Shown here: piece by piece, positions 12,101 to 21,411 of the stretch | How the letters are laid out: each line of letters starts with the position of its first letter | Numbering within the stretch: the first letter of the stretch is position 1 | Assembly: GCA_011033025.1 (NCBI GenBank) | Contig: WFMF01000143.1 | Span: 310,001-374,000 of the forward strand | From: Beroe forskalii | Taxonomy: Eukaryota > Ctenophora > Nuda > Beroida > Beroidae | Direction of reading: 5' to 3' | DNA: 64,000 nucleotides | The notes under the pieces: model-generated | The model's database searches: none | What the model saw: the letters and a program-made list of their open reading frames with translations, nothing else | Told to the model about the DNA's origin: nothing | Made by a program: the position numbers and the translations under genes

Positions 12101-15100
12101 AAGCGCAACCCAAACGCCGGCTAAAAACGGATTTGAAATCCCGCGATTTTTTGCAGGGTAGTAGAAAAATAAATTCCCTCTAGAGAAGCATTATTTTTAA
12201 ATGAATTTAGGCCTTAGATTTTCCGTAATTATTGCTCAAAGTTGGAATAAACCACCGAGCACCATGTGCACGTGGAGAGCAAGGTAATTTACCCCTCGAA
12301 ATTTTACCCCACGACAGTTTAACCCGCGACAGTTGAACCTGCGACAGTTTACCCCGCGACAATTTACCCTGTGACAGCTTAACCCGCGACAGTTTACCCC
12401 GCGACAATTTACCCCGCAACAATTTACCCCGCGACAGTTTACCCCACGACAGTTTTCTATCTACAAACTTTTTTTTTCTTTTTAGTTTTTATCTACAAAC
12501 GCTCCTGATAACCGAAAGAAGAACGACATTTTTAACCGCATCACTATAATACTGAGTCAAGTTGGAAAGTGATTTGGACGAACATCAATGCTAGCTACAT
12601 TGACGGGTATGAAAGTATGTAAGCACGAATTTTTTAGATATTCAAGTAAAAAGATAATTGAAACAAAATTATTGAAAAAAAGCTAAAAACCTAACATATT
12701 AACAAGCAAATCCATTATCCAACTTTTTGATCAAAATTCTATAAACTTACTGATACTCAATAGTGACTGATCTTTGAAAATAGCTATTAAATGATGCCAC
12801 GAAAAACGGTATTAAGTCTCTAATTAATGTTCTTGTTTCTAATAGCCACCCTCTGGGGAAGTAGTAGAACTGAGCCATTCCGTGGTGCCAACTTCTGTGG
12901 GAAGTACCTTGTTGGGGTCCTCAACTTCTCTCACTTCGTACATACACATGCTGTACCCGATATCTCTGTTGGTCCTTGTTCGCCAGCCGTCCACGCAGAA
13001 GAAGTGAGTGGCTTCTTTTGGCGCTTCCTTAGTAGCTTTGTCAGCAGCAATTTTGGCCCAGTTTCCAATGAGTTCATTGTAATACCACTCGTCTGATCCA
13101 TCATCTTGTTTTTTTGTTTCCTTTAATTCAGATAATGAGGCACAAGCAACTCCTTTCAATTGATTTAATTGTTCACATGTCGATCCGTGTTCATCATTCC
13201 AAAAATCGGGGTCCATAATTTGTGGTAGATTTTTGCTCGGAGTCCATAGTCCCATATTAGTTGTTTGACTACAAAATAGCCAAGTTTATTGTGTGCAGCA
13301 GAGAACACATTGCCATATCTTGATCTTGCCACTGTTTCTTCTTTCCGCTTGCTGAGAACGTCTCGACAAGAAACCTCGATCAAGAGGAATATCGAAAACA
13401 GGACAAAAAGCTTCATTTTCGGGGGATTCAACGGGCTGTGAAGGCAAATTGATTTATTAGTGAAGTGAAGCTATTTATAGGTGTTTACAGTTCTAGTGTT
13501 CTTATTTTCGTTAGTCCGCGCCCCACAGCATCAATTGTTATAAGTTTTAGATGGTAAAGAATGCTTTGTAAACAAACTGGTCATACGACATTTGCATAAA
13601 TATTTTGACATGTTTGTTGACATGTTTCGACAAAGGACACACCAAGTACTTCGTCATCAAACTACAGTTTGTGCTTAGTAGTTTGCTATAATGAATCGAT
13701 CAAATGGTTCTCAGTTGTCCACAGCGAACAGATTTTAGCCGAGCAGCAAACTCAATTGACAATTTCTTTTTATAAGTGGTTAAATTTCACAGGCGTCTAT
13801 AGATAAGCATTATATCATGTTTATATATCAAAAAATAGCTCGTAAAATAAAATATCACAAAATATCAATGACGTGACAAGCATCTTAAAGTGGTAATAAA
13901 GTCAAAAGGTGGCAAAATATTATACGAGAGTTTTAACTCATGGTAAAAATGTAAAATGTCATTTTCTTTTATGGACAACTGTCAACTACAAACAGGAGCC
14001 ACTAAGCAACTCTTTATTGTTTTTTATGATATATTTTAAGTTTTAGCAGCGATGATAATACTAAGAAATTATAACAAAAATTTCTACAAAGAATTCCTGT
14101 GTCTTACTGCTTACAGATAAGTCATGCTATCCTTTCTGGTGGCTTTGGATGGTTTGATGTCCGGTTGATTTTGGGTGGTTTCGAGTGGATCGAAATTTTA
14201 GAATTTAGAGTTTTAGGAAAAATATGCATTGTTTCGGGTTGGTTTCATACTTTGGATAAACACTCATGTAATTGAGTAATTAAATCAAGTTATCAAAATA
14301 CATGAATCTGACCTATTTCTCCTGCCTCGTTACTGCGGACCATGGATATCACCACCGCCTCCTTCTCCCGACCCTGGAACCCATCCACTGTGCACACCTC
14401 CACCTGTCGGGGTGAATTGAAGGGAGAAAGGAAGTTCATTTTACTGCTGCTCTTCAGTAACGAATTGAAGGGAGAAAGAGGAAGTTCATTTTATTGCTGC
14501 TCTTCAGTAACGAATTGAAGGGAGAAAGAGGAAGTTCATTTTATTGCTGCTCTTCAATAACGATTTGAAGAGAGAAAGGAAGTTCATTTTACTGCTGCTC
14601 TTCAATTCCTCCTCTTCCAACTTCTCAAAGAAACCGGAAAAGGAGTTTAGATATTTTTTGTGGTGTCGAAAGGGAGCGATATCGGGAGGCATAAGTGGGA
14701 AATTTGCCATTTCCATAAATGTCCCGAAGCCTAATAACATAATAATAAGTTAATCATAATAAGTTAATCATAATTTAAACCTCCTTGAAGCGACCCCCCA
14801 TTTCCGCTCGAATGAGTTCGATCTGCAAGTTGTACGGGGTAATCACAGCCATACTGCCTTCTGGCAGGCCCGCGTCCTTCAGTTCGGACAAGTATTCAGC
14901 GACCAACTTAGCCTCACCTGAACAGTTCATTTTAGTTGCCGGCAAATCCAGTCTAAGTACAAAAGACTGCTATATGGCTTAACAAATAACTAACTACATA
15001 ATAAATACCGTACCGTAAAATGTAACCGTACAATACAAATCCAGAAAATAAGCCGTTTGATACGGCAGTTTTATTAAGTGATAAGGCAATTTATTATCAA

Positions 15101-18100
15101 TCCTCTCAGAATTTTGACGTCTGCTAACCCTTGTTTGAAAAGCAAAAAAAGCGATTGGAAAGAAGTAAAATCTAGGAATTCCATCAAAAGCTGTGCCCTG
15201 ATCAGCACTTACCTACATTCCCACGTGAGACACCCACCAACGTCTCATAGGAAGCCGTTCCGGCGGTGTCAATGTAACACAGGGGGACTTGGGTGGTGTC
15301 ACAGCTCTCTACACCCGGCAAATCACTCAACACGTGACCTGCAAGAGTTATTTCACCATTTGTAATGGAGCTTGTGGTTTTGTTAGTAGGATTAATCAGA
15401 TCGGTCATATGAAAATATACCAATGACCCCCTACTGACCCCCTGCTGACCCCCTACTGACCCCCTGCTGACCCCCTACTGAACCCCTGCTGACCCCCTAC
15501 TGACCCCCTGGTGATCCCCTGGTGATCCCCTGCTGACCCCCTGGTGAACCCCAACTGACCCCCTGGTGAACCCCTACTGACCATTTTCTGATCATTGTAT
15601 CAATTCTTATGATGAGTGATTTTTAACATCTAAAAGCATTTTGAATTTCACGTTGACTTATCATTACGCTTGACATGTTATTTTATTTCAGTTATGGCAA
15701 ACATAACTAACACAACTAATATAGCTAAAATACTAACATAGCATAGAATCAGGTCGAACATTACAAATGCTCAAAATGGAATTTGCCAATCATTTTTACA
15801 TTTATGTTTGTATGTTTATGGACCATGATAGATTATGTTGAATTCCTGTTACAAGTTTTACGGACTATAATTCAGTTTGAAGATCTATAGATTTTCAAAC
15901 TTAGAGCGATAAAAAGAGCCAGATAAGGAAAATCACTTTTCTTTTTGAACACGGCTAACGTACCAGCAACTGAGGAGTGAGCTGTAAGACTCCCTTCGTA
16001 CAACTCATCACTGCTCCATCTCATGATGGACTCGTTCATTCGATACTGTTCTGGAGGAAGGGTCTGCATGACACCAATTTACAACACTTCAGCTTGAACT
16101 ATATATTGACATCACACCATCTCTTCCGAGGAGATGGTGTGAAGTCATCATATTATGGTTAGGAAACGACCGGTTAACCGAATCGAAACCGAAATGCCGG
16201 TTGTTAACAAACCGAAACCGCCAACAGAAAACGTAACCAGATTTACTGAGAAATGTCAAACGGTCGCTTACTACATATGGTTCAAGCTATGATTTCAAGT
16301 GATTGTGCCAATAATGGTGTCAAAATCAAGCAGTGCTAAATTAATGGTTTCAGGCAGTGATTTCCAGCAAATATGCAGCCAAGTAATGTGTCCATGAATA
16401 GTGTCAGTGCAGTTCTCAATCGCACCCCTCCCAAAGACTGCTCACCAGTCAGTGTGATGCAAACTTCCTGCTTTTCACTTCCCATTGTTCCCAATATCCG
16501 TTCCATCATGGTAACTTCTAGTCCCTCTTTAGCTGCCCTGATTTGGATGGACTTAGTAATGAAATTTTGGTTCATATCATGATATTATCATTATCAATGT
16601 GAGTTACCCTTCATTATCAGGGCAATGAACACGATAGTTGATATCGAATGCAAAACTTGTTGACTGTGTTAGCATCAACTGTCAAACGCAAGGAAAATTC
16701 ATTCGACAGAGAATATAAATACAACTATCGTCGCAGTTTAAATGATGACTAAGCGCCTAACCATGGTGAGCTCAGTGTAGATCCTTGCTGTACGGCATGT
16801 TAAACAAGGGATCGAAACTGAGGGGCTCCGTACAGGTCATTGCTATCGCGACGGACGTGTTTATAATATAGCCAAGATTATTAAGATTGGGGACAAAAAT
16901 AACTAACTTACTTATCTGATTTGATGGTGGGCGGCAGTTGGAGATGGTCACCAGCAAGGATTACTTTTTTCGAATTGAGCATCCCTATCCAACATGCAAC
17001 CTACGAGACACCCGGTAAGGTTATAAAGTCGGGTGCAAACAAAATATCACCCTTTTGGATAATATTGAGGTTGAAAGTTCATGATTCTTACTAAATAGCT
17101 TCGACCATTCGACCAACGTATAATCCCTAAATCTCATACCAATGTTACCAAATTACCTCCAAAGCTTGGCTAGCTTCGTCGATGACGCACACATTGAAGT
17201 GGTCTGCTGGCAGTTTGCCCAGTGGCCCCTCTTTTCCAGCAGAGGTGAGCGTACAGAGGACCACCTCAGCGGACTTGAGCACTTCTCGCATCAATTTCTG
17301 TGGGGTACTCAGTGACATTAACCATCCTCATAAATGTACTTGTTGGGAGATGTTATGTCGGGGGTCAAATGTCGCACTTTCACTTCTGTGGGGTACTCAG
17401 TCAGTCACTCGTTTCAAAAGTGATGAGGAAATATAAGGTTTTAGGACGAACAAACTAACAATGATAAAACGTTCATAGATAATTCATTGAAATATTCTGA
17501 AAAAGTGCATAAGTGTAAAACTTATTGTGGAATATAGGTGACATAATAGCTTACTCACAGGATGACTAAACCAGTGCACAAGTTGCCGTCAAATCGCACA
17601 CTGATTCGTCAATGTCAGATTTTCCAGTGGGCAAGCTAATATGACACCGTAACGAATCATTTGCAAACCAATTCCCGCTCTCTAAGCTCCTTCCTCAACT
17701 CCCCTAATCCCTGTCTGGCCTGGAGCCGGTTGTTCCTGTCGCCAGTGCGCCTTAGCGCGCTGTCAATGTCTCGTCTGACATCCCCCAATATGTTGTCTTC
17801 ATCTCTCTCTTTCAGCTTGGCGTCTGAGCAATTAACAATTTATTGATTTACTAGGCACAAAATACCAGCTTGCAGGAAAATGTTATCGAATTTTTTTGTG
17901 TGCTTGGAGTTTTGGGATTTCTGTAAGTCGGCTTTTTGACTTAATGGGTCCTGAGGACCCAGATGATTATATGGAATTTGATTTCAAAATGAGATTGATT
18001 TGAAATTAAATCCCCATGAGTCTTCTGGGCCACCATAGTAAGTCTCACCTAAACAAAGGTGTTGTAGGTCAGCGTTAACCCTGGCAGGATGCCCAAGTCT

Positions 18101-20217
18101 CAGGACCCGGCTGGTAGCAGCCAGCTTTATCAGGAGGTTATCTACTGCTATGTTGGAGGGGGCACATACCAGCACACGGTCTCCTCGTGCTGCGTGCTGT
18201 CGAACCACTTCAACTGAGATAGGACAGAGGAGAGAGGGCGTGTGAGAGGAGGAAGGTGTTTGAGAATTTAAGTGATCATTAAGCGCAATTAAAGTTGCAA
18301 ATTGAAGACGCCCAAACGTTTTTTATACTGGGTAATGAACATGGCATTAATGGATGTTTTATTGTTCTAGATTGAACCGGAAAGAAATCTACTCGTTTAC
18401 CGATCGTCGTTGTTTTCCCCGTTCCGGGAGGTCCGTGAACCACAGCTACGTCAGATCGTCTCAGACAGAGATCAACGGCATTTCTCTGACCAGAATTCAG
18501 GTTCTGATTGAACAACACCACCTGAAATCAATAAAAACTCACCATTAATATGCAATAGGCATTTCCGACAAAAACCTTTTGAAAACCCCCAATTCCCAAA
18601 TCTGTAATATAGGAAAAGAAGACAAAGGTACACTTAACACTCTGTACCTCATTCTCAGTAACGTGTGGAGGTTGTAGGATGATTTCGTCCCTCAGTAACT
18701 TATCCAGCAGAGGATTTTCAGCTTTTTCCACCTGTTTCAGGCAGCTGAAACGCAGCTTGATTAAGGTTAGTATCACGTGGTATATCGCAATCTTTTGAGC
18801 TTTTGTTGATTCAAGAAAGATTCACTGAAGGGGTTAAATGTTAAAGAAGGATACAAGTGGTCTTTGGCCAGCTACCAGTTGACGCTTTTTCAATATTCTC
18901 AGAATGGCCGAGATACTTACTTCAAATAGCGAGTGTAAGTGACTGTGTTGGTTAACTTCAGAAGACAGACTTTGGACAGCTGCTGAAGCGAGTTCCCAGT
19001 CGCATCCTCAAATGCAACACTCAAACTGTCTTTTCCTGGGCAGATATGTGATGATCGTTCAAAATTTTAGTTGAAAGTGTGAGTCACTGAGGTGTCGCCA
19101 CCTCTGAGATCAGTGTTTGCAATTTCCACAAAATCACAATTTGTACGCGTGTGATACTGATTTAATAAGGACGTAACAGCAAAATTTCTACAAAAATCAG
19201 GCAAATCTATTCACCTTTTTCACGTACATATGCGCCGCGCGATTTTTTCAGAAAATTTATTTGAAGAATTCTCATATATCGAGAAATGGGTCAATGAACA
19301 CCTGCCTCAGTCTGTAACCAAAGTTGTTCCGAAATTTTGAAGGCCTTGTTGAAAACAAAGGTACAGATGGTTCTAGAGATGGAAGATCTGAACACGCACC
19401 CTGTTCTTTCAAGTGTTTATTGTGGGGAGTTCGTATCATCTGATGCACATAACATGCAACAAACTACTTAGCTCCCATCTAATTCATTTCTAATCCCACT
19501 TACTTGCTCACTTTAGCTTGAACACTTTTTCAATTTGGAAATCTAATCCAACTGAACTCAATTGATTTTCCAATTATTGAATTAAATGTTAAGTCCACCC
19601 ACCGACTTTGCTGACGATTCCCTCACAGATGATGACCAGGTCCTTGTGAGCAGCCCCAGCTATGTCTCCCGCGCTGAACGAGTGGTTGGGGAGACTTTCT
19701 CGTGAGAATTTCACTACTTGTCTTCCGTATAAACCTGGAATGAATACATAATTAAAGTATATGTCTCAAGATCGAATGCTCGAAAAAATTCGACAATAAC
19801 CAAGTAACAATATTGTCATCAAATTTCTGAACTGACGAAGTAATAACTGTAATAAACTCACCAGTTGATATAGATGCTATGTGAAGTTTCGTTACACAGA
19901 TCCCTTGCTTTTCCAAGTCTTTTGCTGCAATGATTGCACAGATTAGTAAAATAATTTAGAGTTACTAGCTTTTCACTTAAAATCACATTCAGATCCACAG
20001 CACGATATGAAATAATGGCATTTGATTTCGAATAATTAATATTCTTAAATCCTGAAATTTGAAATCAGGCTTTTCCGAAAGTAATTATCACGGATCATTT
20101 TAAGTCTACCGCACCTGATTGTCCATGGAAAAGTTCCTTATTCTGCTCTGTCTCCTCGCCCTGCTCGAGACTCAGGAATTCCCGTTGTCTTGATGCGAAT
20201 GTCTCTATCGTCAACAT
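6107..20217 (-). CDS. IGHMBP2: IGHMBP2-type SF1 helicase with R3H and AN1 domains, 22 exons
   Basis: ATP-dependent 5'-3' RNA/DNA helicase of the Upf1-like family; the human protein is ribosome-associated. Exons: 20115-20217, 19862-19924, 19603-19734, 18921-19035, 18648-18744, 18401-18521, 18049-18213, 17669-17823, 17157-17297, 16912-17000, 16446-16537, 15964-16050, 15213-15338, 14781-14917, 14313-14403, 8296-8475, 7882-8061, 7603-7731, 7374-7502, 7029-7219, 6628-6796, 6107-6267. All phases agree and give 950 residues (human 993). Motifs: Walker [10 protein letters not shown] at about 200-208, [14 protein letters not shown] at about 357-360, GDHLQLPP at about 381-388, EQYRM at about 425, [10 protein letters not shown] at about 547-556, [12 protein letters not shown] at about 579-590. 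An R3H domain (about 692-740, [13 protein letters not shown]) follows, then a small C2HC-like finger ([13 protein letters not shown]...) and a C-terminal AN1 finger ending PESHGCGD. Intron 15 (8476-14312) contains two other genes. The first-exon start is less certain than the rest. Confidence 0.96.
8150..8275. mobile_element. Short inverted-repeat element (MITE-like), 126 bp
   Basis: Sits in the IGHMBP2 intron between exons 16 and 17. The ends begin CAGTGCT and end AGCACTG. Further in, GGCAGGTT...CGGTACGAT on the left is matched inverted on the right, with small gaps. A CAGTG start recalls hAT-type termini, but I see no convincing 8-bp target duplication, so the superfamily is a guess. Confidence 0.6.
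8907..9302. repeat. 15-bp minisatellite, array 1, capped by an inverted unit
   Basis: About 25 copies of a 15-bp unit near GACAGTTTACCCCGC. Because 15 is a multiple of three, several frames stay open as QFTPR-, VYPAT- or LSRGK-type repeats; these are artefacts. The array ends in an inverted unit: GCGACAGTTTACC at 9275-9287 and its exact complement at 9290-9302, forming a 13-bp hairpin with a 2-nt loop. It lies in IGHMBP2 intron 15. Confidence 0.93.
9929..10507 (-). CDS. Small secreted protein, nested copy A
   Basis: Single exon, 192 residues, family not recognised. I chose the internal ATG at 10507 because [17 protein letters not shown] is a textbook signal peptide and a TATA box lies 57 bp upstream. 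After the signal comes a basic stretch, [10 protein letters not shown], containing a furin-type RVAR site, so a short propeptide is likely. The mature part has four cysteines shared with copy B (GSTC, GVAC, HFFC, WTIC-type positions), an Ala/Lys-rich helix ([19 protein letters not shown]) and a Thr/Ser-rich tail ending SPEGGY. It lies inside IGHMBP2 intron 15 on the same strand. The frame is intact. I infer a secreted, disulfide-bonded peptide or small protein; its function cannot be read from sequence. Confidence 0.78.
   Translation of the reverse strand: MKLFVLFSIFLLIEVSCRDVLSKRKEERVARSVYGNIYSAAHNKLGYFKVKQLIWDFGLRAKIRHTLWEQIFYEQHGSTCEEINQVKGVACASKSELEEVDWADDDGSYYWYADAIIENYAKIAAAKAAKEAPKDATHFFCLDHYQTKSTQAIGWTICLYEVKEVEDPNKVLPTEVGTTVTHTSTTSPEGGY
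10564..10571 (-). promoter_or_regulatory. TATA box of nested secreted gene A
   Basis: TATAAATA on the minus strand, 57 bp before the ATG. The same box and flanks recur before copy B at nearly the same distance, which supports function. Confidence 0.65.
10951..11897. mobile_element. Insertion of about 0.93 kb in duplicate A, rich in hairpins
   Basis: Comparison of the two duplicated blocks shows extra DNA here: sequence left of 10951 and right of 11897 is nearly continuous in copy B around 13835. TATTACA at both edges (10951-10957 and 11891-11897) is a candidate 7-bp target duplication. Inside are two near-perfect hairpins: arms GACCCTATAACCCCGGA around a TTT loop near 11063-11099, and arms ACTTAATTAGTGCGGTTT around a 5-nt loop near 11644-11684. 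There are no clear terminal inverted repeats and no coding capacity. It is a non-autonomous element of unknown class. Confidence 0.6.
12285..12455. repeat. 15-bp minisatellite, array 2 (duplicate of array 1)
   Basis: About 11 copies of the same 15-bp unit as at 8.9-9.3 kb. It is preceded by the same CCACCGAGCACCATGTGCA leader and followed by a similar tract ending in TATCTACAA. It has the same position relative to nested gene B as array 1 has to gene A. Confidence 0.93.
12839..13416 (-). CDS. Small secreted protein, nested copy B (one apparent frame break)
   Basis: Paralogue of the gene at 9929-10507. The start at 13416 gives the same signal peptide, [17 protein letters not shown], and a TATA box lies 56 bp upstream. 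The frame breaks between KLWTPIF and WNDEHGSTC, where one more T in the T5 run near 13199 would restore the match to copy A; I suspect a homopolymer miscall, but recent decay is possible. The four mature cysteines are kept. The furin-type RVAR of copy A reads TVAR here, so processing may differ. The C-terminal half has diverged more than the N-terminus and 5' flank, while the tail SPEGGY is unchanged. Confidence 0.72.
13472..13479 (-). promoter_or_regulatory. TATA box of nested secreted gene B
   Basis: TATAAATA on the minus strand, 56 bp before the ATG, embedded in about 400 bp of upstream sequence that is nearly the same as upstream of copy A. Confidence 0.62.
14410..14608. repeat. 48-50 bp tandem repeat beside IGHMBP2 exon 15
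   Basis: Four copies of a unit containing GAAGTTCATTTTACTGCTG. They start within ten bases of the acceptor of IGHMBP2 exon 15, so on the minus strand they form the polypyrimidine side of that intron. Confidence 0.9.
15420..15590. repeat. 11/22-bp minisatellite in an IGHMBP2 intron
   Basis: Tandem copies of ACTGACCCCCTGCTGACCCC-type units, degenerating toward GGTGATCCCCT and GGTGAACCCC variants. Non-coding, between IGHMBP2 exons 12 and 13. Confidence 0.9.
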
Positions 20218-21401
20218 TGCCCATGTGCTTCCTCAGATTTGATCGATAATCATGTAGTGTCTGCTTATGAAAATTCTTTATTTCTTTTTGATTAATTTAA
20301 ACCCACTTTTCCCAGTTCAGCATGGTAAATGACACTAACATTTATAAGAGTATGAGTCTAACATCCCTGATGCTTTAATATACTAGCTCTGATGAACACG
20401 CTCTAATTCTCTCAGTGGGTGGTCTAAATCCCTCTCAAAACCGGTCTCCTACCGCGGGGCATACCAGTTTGAGGGATACCAGTTTGAGGCATAACAGTTT
20501 GATGCATACCTGTTTGCTAATACTGGACGTAGAGCTCACATCCAGTTTTGGAGTTAAAGAGATCTCGTACAATAGTCGGAGTGCTCACAGATGAATTAGA
20601 CTGCCCGAAGTGATGTCAGAATTAGTGGTTAGAGTTGTGAATTGATGCCGTTAAACTGGTTACTCTTAGAGCTCGGACAATTATAGTCGGCGCTCTTATG
20701 AATGAGATAATACAAAAACAATGTCTATTCCACGAAATTCAGCATATAGTAGCTTCCTGGTCCGACACATTTCATGCATTTAAAGCTCAATTTCAGTTCG
20801 TATGCCTGCTTGTAATGACTTGGTCATGAAAATAAATCACTTTCTTATGTTAATTAAAATTGCCCTGAAGTTATCCGTATGTTTTCCGGAAGTTTATTTC
20901 CTAGCACGACATTCACTTGCCCCGGACAACATAAAACGGTGGTTTATTCTCCGAAAATACCGGCAAATCGATCAAAGACCTTATTCAAATACGCAGGTAG
21001 TGGTCAGGAATATCAGTTAGGAGCGTCTCGCTGCTTGGTAGGACCGGGCAGTGGTTCAACCGGTCAAACCACTCTTCAACTTCTGGTTTTATGACAACTC
21101 CGATCAAGGCAAAGCAGGCATTCTAATAGTAGACCGTGCGTCACGTATGTAATTGCTGGCTTAATCGGTCAAGGACCAGGTTAAGACATATGATCTTTAA
21201 AGCATGCGATCCATTATTCTTTTACTCACTTCTAACCTCGGGCAGTTAAGATCCGACATGTTTATATTGAGACAAATCTCCTCTCGTGTGGCAGGATTAT
21301 CATTCCTCAATCATAATTTCAGTTGATTTATTAGTGAATTTATAACCATATTTTTATATTTATCTAATAGCTAAATTTGAGTAACAGTATTTATTACGCA
21401 G
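20218..21401. promoter_or_regulatory. Divergent intergenic region between IGHMBP2 and the MFS transporter
   Basis: IGHMBP2 reads left and the transporter reads right from here, so both promoters should lie in this 1.2 kb. A short repeat of about 18 bp (CATACCAGTTTGAGG, four copies) lies at about 20458-20520. I see no clear TATA box for either gene. Confidence 0.45.
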
Positions 21402-21411
21402 TAGCGCTGCT

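Noticed and set aside
16108-16146. Hairpin CACACCATCTC/GAGATGGTGTG in an IGHMBP2 intron as a structured RNA
   Set aside because: An isolated 11-bp stem with no further structure or known family; chance or a repeat remnant is as likely.
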